Source: Pinguiococcus pyrenoidosus (lineage: Eukaryota > Sar > Pinguiophyceae > Pinguiochrysidales > Pinguiochrysidaceae). Taken from it: DNA of 64,000 nucleotides. Location of the stretch: contig JAAMXY010000039.1 of assembly GCA_019677205.1 (NCBI GenBank), forward strand, positions 1 to 64,000. The letters run 5' to 3'. The notes under the pieces are model-generated. The model was not told the DNA's origin. It saw only the letters and a list, made by a program, of their open reading frames with translations, and did no database searches. A program made the position numbers and the translations under genes. This document shows, piece by piece, positions 42,334 through 53,075 of the stretch; the first letter of the stretch is position 1; each line of letters starts with the position of its first letter.

Positions 42334-44232
42334 TCACGGGTCTTCACGGCCGCTGGCGACGGAATCGTGCGAAGCGTCTTCGTCGTCCATGGCGTCCTCG
42401 CTGTCTGAAGCGGTGGCTGGCTCACGGAGCTCCCCTCGATAGAACTTGCCGTCGGTGCCCTTCACCAGCCGCTTGAGCGAGGGTGGCAGCGCGACGTTGA
42501 TCTCGCGAAGCTCTTGCTGATTTCCACTCCTCAGGGGCGGGCCTCTGTCATAGGTTGGGGAATGGGAATCCGGCCCCTGGGGGAAGGGTGAGTGCGGCGC
42601 ACGCGGAGGAAGCAAATGCGCATTGAGCTGGAAGCCTCCGCCGTACGCGTTTCTCGGATTCAAGCCATACTTGTTGGCGTTGACGATGGGGACGTCCGTG
42701 GCAAGCGCGGCATTTTCCGAGGCAATCCCAGGCACCGTAATTGGGCGCAGCTTTGAAAGGTCAGAAGCCATCGCTGCTGCCGGATAGAAGGGCGTACCAT
42801 TCGCCGTCGACTGTCCCGGAGACTGCGCAGCATTGCGCAAGGCAGCCGCCAGGCCGCTCCATGTTTGGTCGCTCGACGCCACGAAAGCTCTCCCCTCAGG
42901 ATCGCTGATCGTGGCCCTTCTCCCCAGCCGTGCAAACTTGGCATTCGACTTGCCCCCTTCCATCTGCTTCAACGCATATCCAATCTCCCCCATCTCGGCG
43001 TTCACGCTGTCCAGGCGCTGGCGGAGCTGCTCCATTTGCACGTCCCATTCCTGCTTGTCCATCTTGTCGTCCAGCAGCATGAGCAGCTCGTCTCGAGAGA
43101 TGCCTCCCGCAAGGCTCATGCCCGCACCGGCTCCGCCCTGCGCTTGTTGCAGCACCACTTGTCGTCGAAGCTCCACGACTTCCCTCCGGTCTGCCTTGAG
43201 GGTCTGGAGATTCTCCACGGTGGTTTTCAAGGTCGCGGTCATTCGCCGGAATTCATCCTCGTCCTCGTGCGTGCTTTCCAGGGCAGTCTGCAGATGGTCG
43301 ATGATCTCCTGGTACTTGGCCTCGATCTTCTCGTCCACGTCCGCGCGGTCAATCTTCTCGACGAGATCGTGCTGGAGCGCCGTGATGCCTTCAATGATGG
43401 CGTCCTGCTTCCTCCTCACATCCGAGATATCCATCTCTTCCTGCTCCCTCCTCCAGGCCTCAAAGGACGCCATCCGGTCATTCAGCTCTCGTAGGTTGTC
43501 TGCCATATCTGCCGAGAGGCCTTGAAGCTGCTCGCCGCATTTCGTTAGATCCATGCGATGCTCGTCGAGCTGCTGGTCCACGGCGATCCCATGCTGTTGG
43601 ACCTTCTCAAAGGCGGTGTGCACATCATCCAGCGCCCGTGTCAGAGGTTGCTCCGGCAGCGACATCTGATTCCTCGCCGGCACAATCACTTGAGCAGCGG
43701 AGAGCACCAGCTCGTTTGGCAGGCGGCGCAGCTCGCCCTCAACGCTGTCCAATCTCTTGGTCACCGCCTCGGTGCTCTTCTGCACTTGCCCTGACAGTGA
43801 ATCGAAGGCGTCTCGCAGGCGGACTTGTTCGACCTCGAAGGGCTTCAAAGCTTCAACGAGAGCGTCTTTGGTGGCAAAGACGTCATGGCACTCGCTTCGC
43901 AAGGCCGACACGCGCTCGTCCACCAGGGTCTCAAAGCCTTGGATTCTTCCGCTCAGGTCCGCCAGCTGATGCGTATGCCCATTGGTCACTTCTGTGAGGC
44001 GTCTTTGCGAGGATTTGATGACGTCCGTCTCCCTCTCTAGCTGCTGGAGCCTCTCGCGAGCCGCCGCCACCTCTCCCCGCAGATCCCCGAGAACGGCGTT
44101 GTGAGCTCGAACTGCCCCGACCAGTACGCGCCGCTTGACTCGAGGCTTCTCCAAGACCGTCTGCCCCTTCAGAGCCTCCGATAAGGCCGCTAAGCCGAGA
44201 GTGGTCTCGGGCTCCGACTCCGAGTCGCTCAT
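42334..44232 (-). CDS. Coiled-coil protein, possibly DUF4795/QRICH2-like
   Basis: 632-aa single frame. After an acidic start (MSDSESEPE) the protein is almost continuous heptad coiled coil from about residue 50 to 430 (for example ARERLQQLERETDVIK, VEKIDRADVDEKIEAKYQEI), then a disordered tail with SPFPQGPDSHSPTYDRG and an acidic C-terminus. A segment reading LKADRREVVELRRQV followed by a KMDKQEWDVQMEQLRQRL block resembles the helical DUF4795 region of QRICH2-like flagellar proteins, where a K-x-D-(K/R)-x-E pattern recurs. That is a weak resemblance judged by eye; it may be any long coiled-coil protein. The start is the ATG nearest the divergent promoter, with a purine-rich context. TAA/TGA-side context shows no further exon. 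Confidence 0.65.
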   Translation of the reverse strand: MSDSESEPETTLGLAALSEALKGQTVLEKPRVKRRVLVGAVRAHNAVLGDLRGEVAAARERLQQLERETDVIKSSQRRLTEVTNGHTHQLADLSGRIQGFETLVDERVSALRSECHDVFATKDALVEALKPFEVEQVRLRDAFDSLSGQVQKSTEAVTKRLDSVEGELRRLPNELVLSAAQVIVPARNQMSLPEQPLTRALDDVHTAFEKVQQHGIAVDQQLDEHRMDLTKCGEQLQGLSADMADNLRELNDRMASFEAWRREQEEMDISDVRRKQDAIIEGITALQHDLVEKIDRADVDEKIEAKYQEIIDHLQTALESTHEDEDEFRRMTATLKTTVENLQTLKADRREVVELRRQVVLQQAQGGAGAGMSLAGGISRDELLMLLDDKMDKQEWDVQMEQLRQRLDSVNAEMGEIGYALKQMEGGKSNAKFARLGRRATISDPEGRAFVASSDQTWSGLAAALRNAAQSPGQSTANGTPFYPAAAMASDLSKLRPITVPGIASENAALATDVPIVNANKYGLNPRNAYGGGFQLNAHLLPPRAPHSPFPQGPDSHSPTYDRGPPLRSGNQQELREINVALPPSLKRLVKGTDGKFYRGELREPATASDSEDAMDDEDASHDSVASGREDP

Positions 44233-44672
44233 GCCTGGCTTCTCTCAGGAGACGGAGCCACAGACCGCCATGGCCTTCCGTGCACAATACTGCACGCTAC
44301 ATACAAACTCCTACCTTGAGGCATCGGTGGCAGCGTCGACTGCTCGTGACTGCCTTCACCGGACCATTTGTTCCTTGCTTGCGGTCTGTGGCGCTGGTGG
44401 CGTCTGAAGAGAGAGAGGCCGTTTTGTGGATCCAAATTCTTCACGCCCGCATGTACCGCGTCGCCCACGGGTAGTATGTACCTTGTGTACTACAGTACTG
44501 TATGATTGGGGTGGTCCAGTAGCTGGATCGTCGGAGAAGGTACCTAGGTAGGATCAGCTGACTCCGCGTGATCCTCGACATCCACGGCGAAGCGCGTCTC
44601 TTGTGCTCCACAGCTGCGTGATGACAGGGAGACGACGCCGGCCTTGAGTTGGGATCATTTGCAGTCCTCGGC
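44233..44672. promoter_or_regulatory. Divergent intergenic region
   Basis: 440 bp between the coiled-coil gene (minus) and the histone-fold gene (plus). A GTAC-rich palindromic patch (TACCTTGTGTACTACAGTACTG) lies near 44479-44500 and ATTGG near 44507. No gene is supported. Confidence 0.4.
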
Positions 44673-45344
44673 ATGCCTGGAAGAGCGCCCAGTGACGCGA
44701 TGTTTCCGGTAGCTCGCGTGAAGGCCGTGGCGAAAGCCGATCCGGATATCGGCCGAGTGCAGACAGCCGCCTACGACGCCACAGCATCCGCAGTAAGGGC
44801 GATTTTGTGCACACGATCTTTGGAATCAGCTTCGTGTGAGAGTAATGCAGAGGATCTCACCCCTTGCCAGGTCGAGAAGTTCGTCGCTGGACTCCTACGG
44901 GCGGCTGCAGAAAGATCCACGGGAGCCGTCGGCGTGGCCGAAGTGCTCAAAGCCATCAAAGAGGAGGTGAGGCAGCATGGTCTCGTCGCCTAATTGCTGA
45001 GGGGTGTAATCAAGCGTACGGCTGATGCGGGACTGTATCGCGCTTTGCTGCTGCAGCCAAAGTATGAATTTTTGGAAGAGCGTCTTCAGGAGCTGATGAA
45101 ACGCAGCACGGCTGGTCGCGGACGGAAACGCAAGCGCCCTACGGATCCAGAGGCTGGCGGCGAAGAGGAGGCGACTTCCTCCGATAAGCCCCGGGCTGCT
45201 AGAAAGAAGAGGTCGGGGGAGAACAAGGGGACAGTGGAAGATGAGGCTGCGCCGAAGGATGAGCAGCAGGCGACGCAGGAGGCGGCCGCCTCGAGTCTTG
45301 GCGCGGATCTTGTCGATCCACCTGACGACGAATTTGACTTGTGA
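44673..45344 (+). CDS. Histone-fold protein of the NF-YC/DPB3-POLE4/CHRAC type
   Basis: Exons 44673-44792, 44871-44966, 45057-45344 (introns 78 and 90 nt, both phase 0), 167 aa. Splicing unites MFPVARVKAVAKADPDIGRV (helix 1 and loop) with AAYDATASA|VEKFVAGLLRAAAE (helix 2) and VAEVLKAIKEE|PKYEFLEERL (helix 3 and C-terminal helix), a complete histone fold of the H2A-like class; unspliced, the frames stop inside the fold. The FPVAR(I/V)K start is typical of NF-YC, DRAP1 and CHRAC-15/DPB4-partner subunits, and the YEFLEE ending recalls POLE4 (EFAFLEG). It should dimerise with an H2B-like partner in a transcription, chromatin-remodelling or DNA polymerase epsilon complex; which one is not decidable here. 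The tail (110-167) is a basic patch (GRGRKRKRP) followed by an acidic end (DPPDDEFDL). The ATG at 44673 is the first in frame. Confidence 0.8.
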
Positions 45345-45536
45345 TGTCTCTATCACGTTTAAGATCTCATTTCGCACACTCTTATCGCCAACTCTCAGCA
45401 CTGGCTGCGTTCCTAAAGTGCTGCGTACCAAAACAAATCACGCACAAGACAGAACGAGGTTGGGAACACATCCTCGTACACTCAATGCTTCCTTTGAACA
45501 GTGAAAAACGTCAGCCGAAGCGGCCGGAAAGGCTCA

Positions 45537-47155
45537 TCATTGCGTTTCCTTGCACTTTCGCAGCACTTGCTTTTGCTCCTGTTGAGCGGCAAGATCCGGG
45601 TCAGTCATTGCAGTCGACCCTGGAAGCTGTCGTCCTGCCTGCCACTTACCATGAACGTCGGAGGTCTTTCTGGCGCGTACACTGCTCTTCGATCGTGCGT
45701 GTCCGCTCCTCGGCGCCGCTTATCGAGCATGTGAAAGTCTTCACCGTCGTCGTGGAAATGTCCGTGCAAGGCACCCAAGGCGTGCTTGCTGTCGTGGTCC
45801 GACATCCCCACGTCCATCGCGCCTTCGCCCCCGTCCCTGCTTCGCTTCAAGGGCGGGAACGTGGTTGTGAGCTGTGGTTTGTCGGGCGTCCTGCTGAACA
45901 ACAGCCCGGTCGTTGGATCAGAGCTTGCGGAATCAGTGTCAGGGATGACCTCATGTCCATCATTGAAGTAGCGCACGGCGGCGTCTGCGTCCCCGTCCGC
46001 GTCGCTGTCAACCTTCGCGAGCTCCTGCTCGCCAGAGCCGGCCGACGTCGGGCGGATCGGCATCTCTTTCAGGAGCAGAATAAGCTCCGCAATATTCTCC
46101 CTTTGGCTGGCGGCTTCGGCGGAGATGCACTGCTGGTTGCCTTTGGCAGCTCCGCCCACGAGGTCCGCCCGGATCGCCGCCTTCTGCTGGTGCGTCAGAA
46201 TCGGCCTCCTCACGCCTCTGTGGATGCTTGAGAAAGCATGGAGGTCGTCGCCCGACAGCTCCTTCTCAAGCTTCTTGTGCACGCCCTGCTGCTGCAGCAT
46301 GTCCTTCCGGATGGTCTTGAAGACGAAGTCGCGCAGCTTGAGCAGCAGCCTCTTGTAGTACTCCTGCTTCTGCACGAGGCCCTGCTGCATCTCCTTGTAG
46401 ATGCCATTCTCGCGTCGGAGGCGCTGCTCGGCGATCATGAGGTTCTGGTTGAGCATGGTCTTCTCCTGGTTCTGCTTTTGGTAGTACCGCAGTTCGGACT
46501 GCAGCCGGTCCAAGTCCAGGAACGTGCTGCGCGTGTTGCGGTCCAGATTGGCAACCACCTGCTGGCGGATGATGGCCCTCTCCTGCTTGAGACGCCGCTC
46601 GAACTCCAGCGACCACCGCGTGCTGGCGTCGACGATCTGCTTCTTCAGGGCGATCTCGCGCTCGTTCTGCTGCTTGAGCGTCTGGGACAGGGTCATGCCG
46701 AGGTTCTCGATCTGCGCGTTGAGCGCCTGCTTCTCCTCCGAGAACTCCGACAGCTCGTTGAGGCTCTCCTGCGTCCTCTGCAGCTCGACCTGCAGCTCCG
46801 TGTTGTCTTTCCGGAGCTCCTGGAGCTGCCGTTGCGCCTCGCTCTCCGGGCCCCTCTCTTTCTCCAGCTGCAGCTTGAGGTCCTCCACCTCGCGCCGCAG
46901 CGATTCAACCTCTTGATCCTTGACGTTGAGCTCCTGCTGGAGATCCTCGACCGTGCCGTTCGCGACCGAGAGTTTCTCGTTGGTGCTGTGCAGCAGGTCG
47001 TCGTAGCGAGCCTTGAGATCCTTGACTTGCGCCGCGCGCTCCTGGGACGCATCCAGCAGAAGCTGCCTCTCCACGGCCGCGATGGCCACGCTCTGCGAGT
47101 ACAGGTCCCTCTGGTCCGGATGGGTCGCCTTGGGAGCAAGGAATGGCGTGGCCAT
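45537..47155 (-). CDS. Coiled-coil protein (possibly basal-body/flagellar, BBOF1-like)
   Basis: Exons 47155-45650 and 45578-45537 joined over a 71-nt intron with a perfect donor (ATG|GTAAGTGG) and acceptor (CTCAACAG|GAG); 515 aa. If the donor is ignored, the frame runs 12 codons further to a TGA at 45605. Residues 20-330 are continuous coiled coil (NEKLSVANGTVEDLQQELNV, EREIALKKQIVDASTRWSLE). A more conserved-looking block follows (YYKRLLLKLRDFVFKTIRKD, then DLHAFSSIHRGVRRPILTHQ, about 270-322). The rest is disordered and acidic. The layout (long coil, then a compact conserved segment) recalls basal-body orientation factor 1/CCDC176, but this is not a firm identification. Part of this gene (about residues 215-323) is duplicated and decayed at 35761-36088. 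Confidence 0.75.
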
Positions 47156-48505
47156 GCTGATCGCAACGCGGGATCGCGGAGGGGTTGAGGGCGGGTTGCG
47201 GGCCTCGGGCGCAAGAGTTGCGTTTGCTCCGAAGCTCCGTACGGACTTCCTCTGGGGCTGCTCGTTCGCGAGTTCGGCTTCGGAGACGTCGCGCGCGCAG
47301 TCCGAGGTGCGGCGAGCCTTGGCCTTGGCGCTGGGCTATCGCGCGCGGTTGGCGGGGGATCGGGGCTCCGAGGCGGTTGCTGGCAGGTACGAGAAGGTGA
47401 AGTGTAGGGCACGCTCTTCGGGATCAACGAGAGGATAACCGAAAGTGGTACGCCTTGCGAGAAGAATTGTATTCGCATCGGTTATCCCCCAGTTTGGACC
47501 AAGTATGACTACGGAAATATGAACGACCGTTACGCTTTGCCCTCATTTCTCACCACTGGCCAACGGCGCGAAGGCTTCAAGAAACCCCCAGTAGGCCCCA
47601 GGCTTGATTGGCTTCGAAGACATCCCGCCGCGGGCCAACCAATCGGGAGTAGGAACGCATGCTGCATCCTCGCGTATCACACCAGCCTAACGATCGATTC
47701 CTGCCCGAAAAGAATCGTCGACACTGGTAGAGTCGGAATCTTGTGGCGCCATAATACGCGGGGATCGTGCCGAGGCACCGCAACCCTGGTGAGCAACCAG
47801 TGTCAAGGTGTATGTCAGTCGCGTTCAATTCGAATGCATGCGGCCCGTGGACCACCTTCTTTTCTGGTCGTGCCTGCACTCCTTCGTGCAGCCATGATTG
47901 GTGACAGGTCAGAGGTCGGGTCGTCTTGACCAATCCTCGCATGGCTGGGGCCGACCAGCGTGGATCGGTGTGGAGCGGAAGATGCTGCCCACTTACGTCA
48001 TCCGCGTCATGCTTGCGCATTCATAATCGCGATCAACATGCATGTGGCGTCCTTCGGCAGCTGGTCATCAGCTGATCCTCGGGGAGCCAAGGCGTCGTCA
48101 AAGCCGAACCTTGTCGCTCGTCGCTCATGCAGCGGCCACCAGGTTCGGTCCCAGATTGCCACCGGGCATTGGGTGCCTTTGGGAATCCAGCCGGGGATCA
48201 CTGGAGCGTGATCACTGGAGCGTTGACTGGCAAGAACGACAGTCCCTTCACAAGGGTTGCCACCAGGTGCGGTGAAGATCGGCAATGCTTTTCTGAAGTG
48301 CCGCAGGTGCCCTGTTTTCGTGTGGGATCTCAGATCGAGGTCTCACCCATTGACGGTTTGCCAGTGGCGCAAGGGACGCAGAGTGCAGAAAGTCACAAGT
48401 TCGACATGGACCCGCCCGCACGAAGAAGCGACGACCGTACACCCAAAAAGGCAGGCACATCCGAGCTCGGCTGAGAACACTGTACGAAAGCCTCCGTTTG
48501 ATGCA
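47156..48505. other. Long intergenic region without a supported gene
   Basis: About 1,350 bp between two minus-strand genes, the longest gene-free stretch in the window. Open frames (for example 47577-48020) have no domain-like features. ATTGG at 47607 and CCAAT at 47639 lie 450-490 bp upstream of the coiled-coil gene start. A 14-bp direct tandem repeat (GATCACTGGAGCGT twice) is at 48196-48223. I see no tRNA cloverleaf or other RNA gene. Confidence 0.5.
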
Positions 48506-51500
48506 TCACTCCAAGTCTACGGTGTGCAGCAGATCTAGCAGCGGCTGGACATACTCATTGGCGCTGCTGTCATCCATGCACCAAGACAGCGCCTTCTTGA
48601 TGCAAGCCTGCATGACCGACGGCTTCCAGGACTCCTCCGGTTTGCTTCGCCAGCCGGACGGGGTACCGACGGCTTCGTCGCGCGCCCCATACGCCTCCAG
48701 GACCACTTCTGCGGCCTCCGATGCGTGGCCATTCTCGCCAAGGATACTGACCTAGGAGAGCGGCGGGAGACGTAGAGCGTTACTCGTGTTCCTCTCTCTT
48801 AGGACGGGAAGTCGGCCGCGCTCCCCGATGCACACTCAGCATGTCTTACCATCGCATCGACGCAATCGCCGTCCAAGGCCACGCCGGTGTTCTTGCAGGC
48901 GACTCGGTAGTCATCCCAATAGATCCGAGCTTGGTTGGGGGACCACACGCTGGCAAGCAGCAACGAGCGATAGGCTTTCGCGCTCGGCACGATCCGCCAG
49001 TGCCTCATCTCGTCGTACGCCCACGCGGCTCGCTCAGCATCCACTGCCCGTGCGAAGCCCTGCAGCAGCAACTCGTACGCTTGAAGATCTGGGCGGTGTC
49101 CTCTGGAAATCATATCGTAGTACAGGCTCATCGCGCTGTCGTCGTCTCCTTCTTGGACGAGCAGCCGTATCAGAAGGCCATAGGTGACGCCGTCGGGCTC
49201 GATTCCCCTGCGCGCCATGTCCTGGAACAGCGTCAGCGCTGCTTGCGATGCGCTACCACCAGAGGAAGACAGGTCGGCAGCCCGATCTTGACGTCCCCTG
49301 ACGCAGGCCGCGATGAGGACGTTGAAGGTCACCGTGTCGGGCCGGATCCCTTCTTTCTTCATCAGCGAGAGAATCCCGCGAAGCCGCGGCGTGAGGCCAA
49401 CCTCTCCCGGATTCTCGTCCATCGCCTTCGCACTCTGCGCGGCGGAATGAAGCAGACTGTTGAAGGTGTAGACATCGCCCTTGTACCCGTCCGCGCGGAG
49501 GGCCGCAAAAGCCGCCCCAGCCTCGAGGAAGCTGGGAGCGACCGTGATCGCCATGTTGTGCACTTTCAAAGGCAGCGTGGCGTTCAAGCGAAGCTGCTCC
49601 ATCGTTGCTCTCTCTTCGAGAAGACGCCACGCGACGTCTCTCAGGCCCCGATTCACGCAGGCCGCCAAGAGCCCCTCAAAGGCCCTCTCGTCGAGAGTCA
49701 GCTCGAGGCTTTTGAGCAGCTGGTCAAACTCGCTTGGAGTCCCGATTCGCTCTTCCGCACTCCCTCCAGGCATGCTGAAGCTGCGCACCGTTTCCGCGAG
49801 GCAAAAGTACGTTGATCCGGATGGAACTATGCCGTCGTCAAGCATGCGGCCGTAGAAGCGCCAAGCTTCACGGATCATGCCTGCGCCGACGAGGGCGCTG
49901 ATGACGCCGTTGTAGCACATGACGTTGACCTTGAGGCCCCGCTTTTTCATGTGGGACAAGAGGCTGAGCGCGGTCGAGGCAGGGCTCAGGACTGTCTCTC
50001 GACTGTGATCCCCACCAGCCTTGCCGGCCGTCCCAAAAATCAGCGTCTTGTACGTCTCTTCGTCCGGCGTCCATCCAACCTCGACGAGCTCTTTGAAGAG
50101 GCTCTGTCCAAGCTCGGGCTGTCCCGCGACATTGAGGCTTCTGAAGAGCTGGTTCACGGTTGCAGTTATCGACTTGTGCGATCTCTTTGGGTACTGCTCG
50201 TCTACAGGATCTGGCCCGGATGCTCGGATCAGGGGGCTTCCCATTTCCTGCAGCCGATCGCCTGCATTCTCTCCATCCTCATCTCGGTTCCCGTCAAGTG
50301 ACTGCGCAAGCTCCTGCTTCGGCCGGAGATCCATGCTCGCTATGCCTTGTCCGTCTGCAGCTCGGGTATTTCTGATTGCCGCGTGTAGTGCTTCTCTATC
50401 AGCGTAGCTTGGGCTTGACCGCTCGCCGGCCATCGCCTCTGAGATGCGCTGGTCCATGTCATCCTGAGCGACGGACTGGGCGCCTTGCTCTTCGCCACCA
50501 CTTGGCGCATCGCCAGGTGATGCACTCTGCGGCTCATCAGCTGCTTGTCGAAGGGGGCGAAGTCGCCTAAGCACCCGGCTCTCGCCTACGAAGCGGGGTT
50601 GACCTGGACGTCGGCGAGCACCCTCCACCGTGCCCGCCGGCCAAAGCGCGGTCACATATGCTTTGGTGAGTGCGCAGGCCACCGCAAAGGCGCGATTCAG
50701 ACACAGTCGCTTCACAAGGAGTGGAAAGTCCCGATGAGCTCGAATCAGCTTGCTTGCCATGATTGCGTCCGCAACCTTTGCAGCGGATGATCGAGTCCCG
50801 GAGGCCGCCGAGAGGCGCAGCTCCCCGAAGAGGGCGGATGCCTCCCTGCCCTCGGCGGTCTCAGGTGATGCTTTGGGGGCCGCCAATTCATGAAGCGTTT
50901 CCAGCATCTCCAGCGCGTCCAGCATTCTCCCCTGCTCCACAGAGGCCGGCGCGTCTTCGGAGAGAAAGAAGGCGGCATCCGCCACCACGTAGGGCACTAA
51001 ATTGGTCGCGAGGATGTCCGCTAAGCTCTCCGCTCGTGCGTACTTCAAAATCCACGACGCCTATGTCGCACGATGATGAGTCGCTGCGCTTCTCTTGCAC
51101 GCGGGGTTGGGCTTGTGCGCAAGGCTCACCTTCTTGAAGTCTGCCATAGCTCTTGCTGCACCCAGTGCAGCAGTGTAGCACTGGAGATCAATCGCAGCTC
51201 GGCCTCTCGGGGCGTTCTCAGTTCGTCCCTCTGCACGCCGCCCCGCGCCGCCGCGGTCTTCTGCTTCGACTAGTCGGTCGAAGAGCGCCAAGGCTTCCGC
51301 CGGACGATTGTCCTCCACCAGTGCCTTCATCACGGCGGGGTAGCTGCCTGACCGTGGTCTCAGTCCGAAGCGCTGTCGCATGCTGAGGAGAAGGTCCTTT
51401 GCTTTCTGCGTCAAGCCCGCTTCCGCGTAGCAAGTGATGAGGGCGTTGATCACCTCGACGCCGGATCTCTTGCCGAAGCCGACAAAGTCGTAGCATTCGT

Positions 51501-52452
51501 CCACCAGCCTCTCCGCCTCTGCCACTTGTGGGGGATTGTGCCGTCCACAGGCGGCTACGAGGGTCGAGTACGTGAAGTGATCTGCGGAGAGCCCTGACTG
51601 CTTGATGTCGTCCAAGAGCGCCAGAGCGTCGTAGAGCCTTCCGTTCCGGCTATACGCGTGCGCCAGCTGATTGTACAGCACGATGCTGGCGATCCGCCTG
51701 TCGCTAGCTTCCTGGAAGGCCTCCTCGGCGCCTCGCACGTCGCCAGAGAGACCATGGGCACGGATGAGAGGACCGAACGTCCATGCATCCGCGGTCATGT
51801 TGTAGCGCTCGATGCCCCGCAAGTACACGTCTCTCGCGGCGCGCGCTTGGGGTGGTTGCGCCTCTGCGCAGGCATGCAGGACGCAGTTGATCACGACGGT
51901 GTTCGGCTTCACCCCTCGACGATCCATCTCGTCCAGCACAAGCATCGCGTCCTCCCACATGCCCGCCTTGCTGTACCCTCTGACGAGAGCCCCGTACGTG
52001 TGGCAATTGGGCGCGTCGCCACTGCGCCACATCTCGTCCAGGTACCTCTGGACCGTCGCCCAGTCTCGGTTGTGCGCCAGCATCTCGATCGCAGCCGTGT
52101 AAGCGTGGGCATTCGGGCGGATGCCCCGCCGTTGCATGTCTCGCCAGAGCTGGAAGGCCTCGCCTCTTCGCCCCTGTCTTCCAAGTGCGCGGATGACAGT
52201 GGTGAAGCTCACGACATCTGCCTCCTGGAAGTTCCGCAGGCTCTCGACGGCCGCATCCACCTTCCGAGACTGGCAGAGAGCACTGAGCTCCAAGTTCTTC
52301 TTGATCTGCTCATCGCTTCGCGCCGCAGCCAACGGAGAGCTCCGAAGCCGCGACTCGAAGCTGCGTGCCGACCGATGCGGCACGCGGAAAGACAGGCTCA
52401 CGAGCCTGTGGGCGCTTAAGAGCAAGAGAAGTGGCAGGGCTCGGGCAAACAT
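48506..52452 (-). CDS. Pentatricopeptide repeat (PPR) protein, probably plastid-targeted
   Basis: Exons 52452-51130, 51060-48850, 48751-48506 (introns 69 and 98 nt, phase 0), 1,259 aa. Treated unspliced it would look like two separate PPR genes plus an orphan frame; splicing gives MADFKK|ASWILKYARAE and DAM|VSILGENGHASEA. The N-terminus is a signal peptide (MFARALPLLLLLSAHRLVSLS) followed immediately by Phe (FRVPHRSARSF) and a basic region, the bipartite plastid signal of red secondary plastids. About ten PPR motifs are visible in the first exon (ADVVSFTTVIRALGRQGRRG, NAHAYTAAIEMLAHN, NCHTYGALVRGYSKAG, NTVVINCVLHACAEA) and more in the second (DEETYKTLIFGTAG, NVMCYNGVISALVGAGM, DTVTFNVLIAACVRG, DGVTYGLLIRLLVQEG). 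P-class, without an E or DYW extension. It should bind plastid RNA and act in its processing, stability or translation. Confidence 0.88.
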
Positions 52453-53075
52453 GCTTGAAAACGTAGCTGGCGAGACAGACAGACAGGTGCGCCGCCCTAC
52501 GGAGACGCCAAGCGCTGCTCACGCTGCGCACTTGACAGGAGTTGGCCTCAGACGCATCATGGAGCCTGTAGCAAAGCTGTTCGAGTCGGCATCGCCCGTG
52601 CAGAAAACCAAAAGCCCTCGCAGCGCTGGCGATGGCGCGCGGCCGCCTCGCTGGTCTGGAAGTTGTCGACAGAGACGAGGAGAGAGAGAGCTGAGCGCTG
52701 CGAGCTGTCGCCAGACGGACAGATGCGGTTTCGGAGCGCTTCGGAGATCTGTCGTCTCTGTCGAAAGACGAGGATGCCAATCATGCAGGGAAGACGAAAA
52801 GAAACTTGTCTTTCAGAAACGCTCTCTTTTTATTTAACGTCTGATAACCACGATGAAAAATTCATATGTGGAATAGAGCCAATCATGATCTGTCTCCACC
52901 CGCAGGACAGATAAAGTGCCTGGCGGGCAAGGGAGACGAGCGGCCCTTCGGCGTCCGAGGAGAGAGAGAGGAGAGAGGAGAGGCAAGAGAGCTGCTTGGG
53001 AGATACTCAAGTACCCAACCATAAGGTGGCAGCTGCCACTAGGAGCTGGTTGTCGGGTGTCGTGGCGTTCGGTCC
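52453..53075. promoter_or_regulatory. Divergent intergenic region with CCAAT boxes and GA tract
   Basis: 623 bp between the PPR gene (minus) and the oxidoreductase gene (plus). CCAAT motifs occur at 52777 and 52879, a short AT-rich patch at 52825-52870, and a (GA)n tract at 52958-52992. Function is inferred from position. Confidence 0.45.

Noticed and set aside
45341-46231. 296-codon plus-strand frame running into the coiled-coil gene
   Set aside because: Overlaps the last exon, intron and C-terminal coding region of the minus-strand gene in antisense; the minus strand has the coiled-coil pattern and valid splice sites.
46238-47188. 316-codon plus-strand frame rich in Leu and Val
   Set aside because: It is the antisense image of a Glu/Gln/Lys-rich coiled coil, which always gives Leu/Val/Phe-rich complements.
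47577-48020. 147-codon minus-strand frame in the long intergenic region
   Set aside because: No hydrophobic core, repeats or motif; length is within chance for this base composition.
51658-52419. 253-codon plus-strand frame opposite the PPR gene
   Set aside because: The minus strand has unmistakable PPR motifs and a targeting peptide; the plus frame has none.
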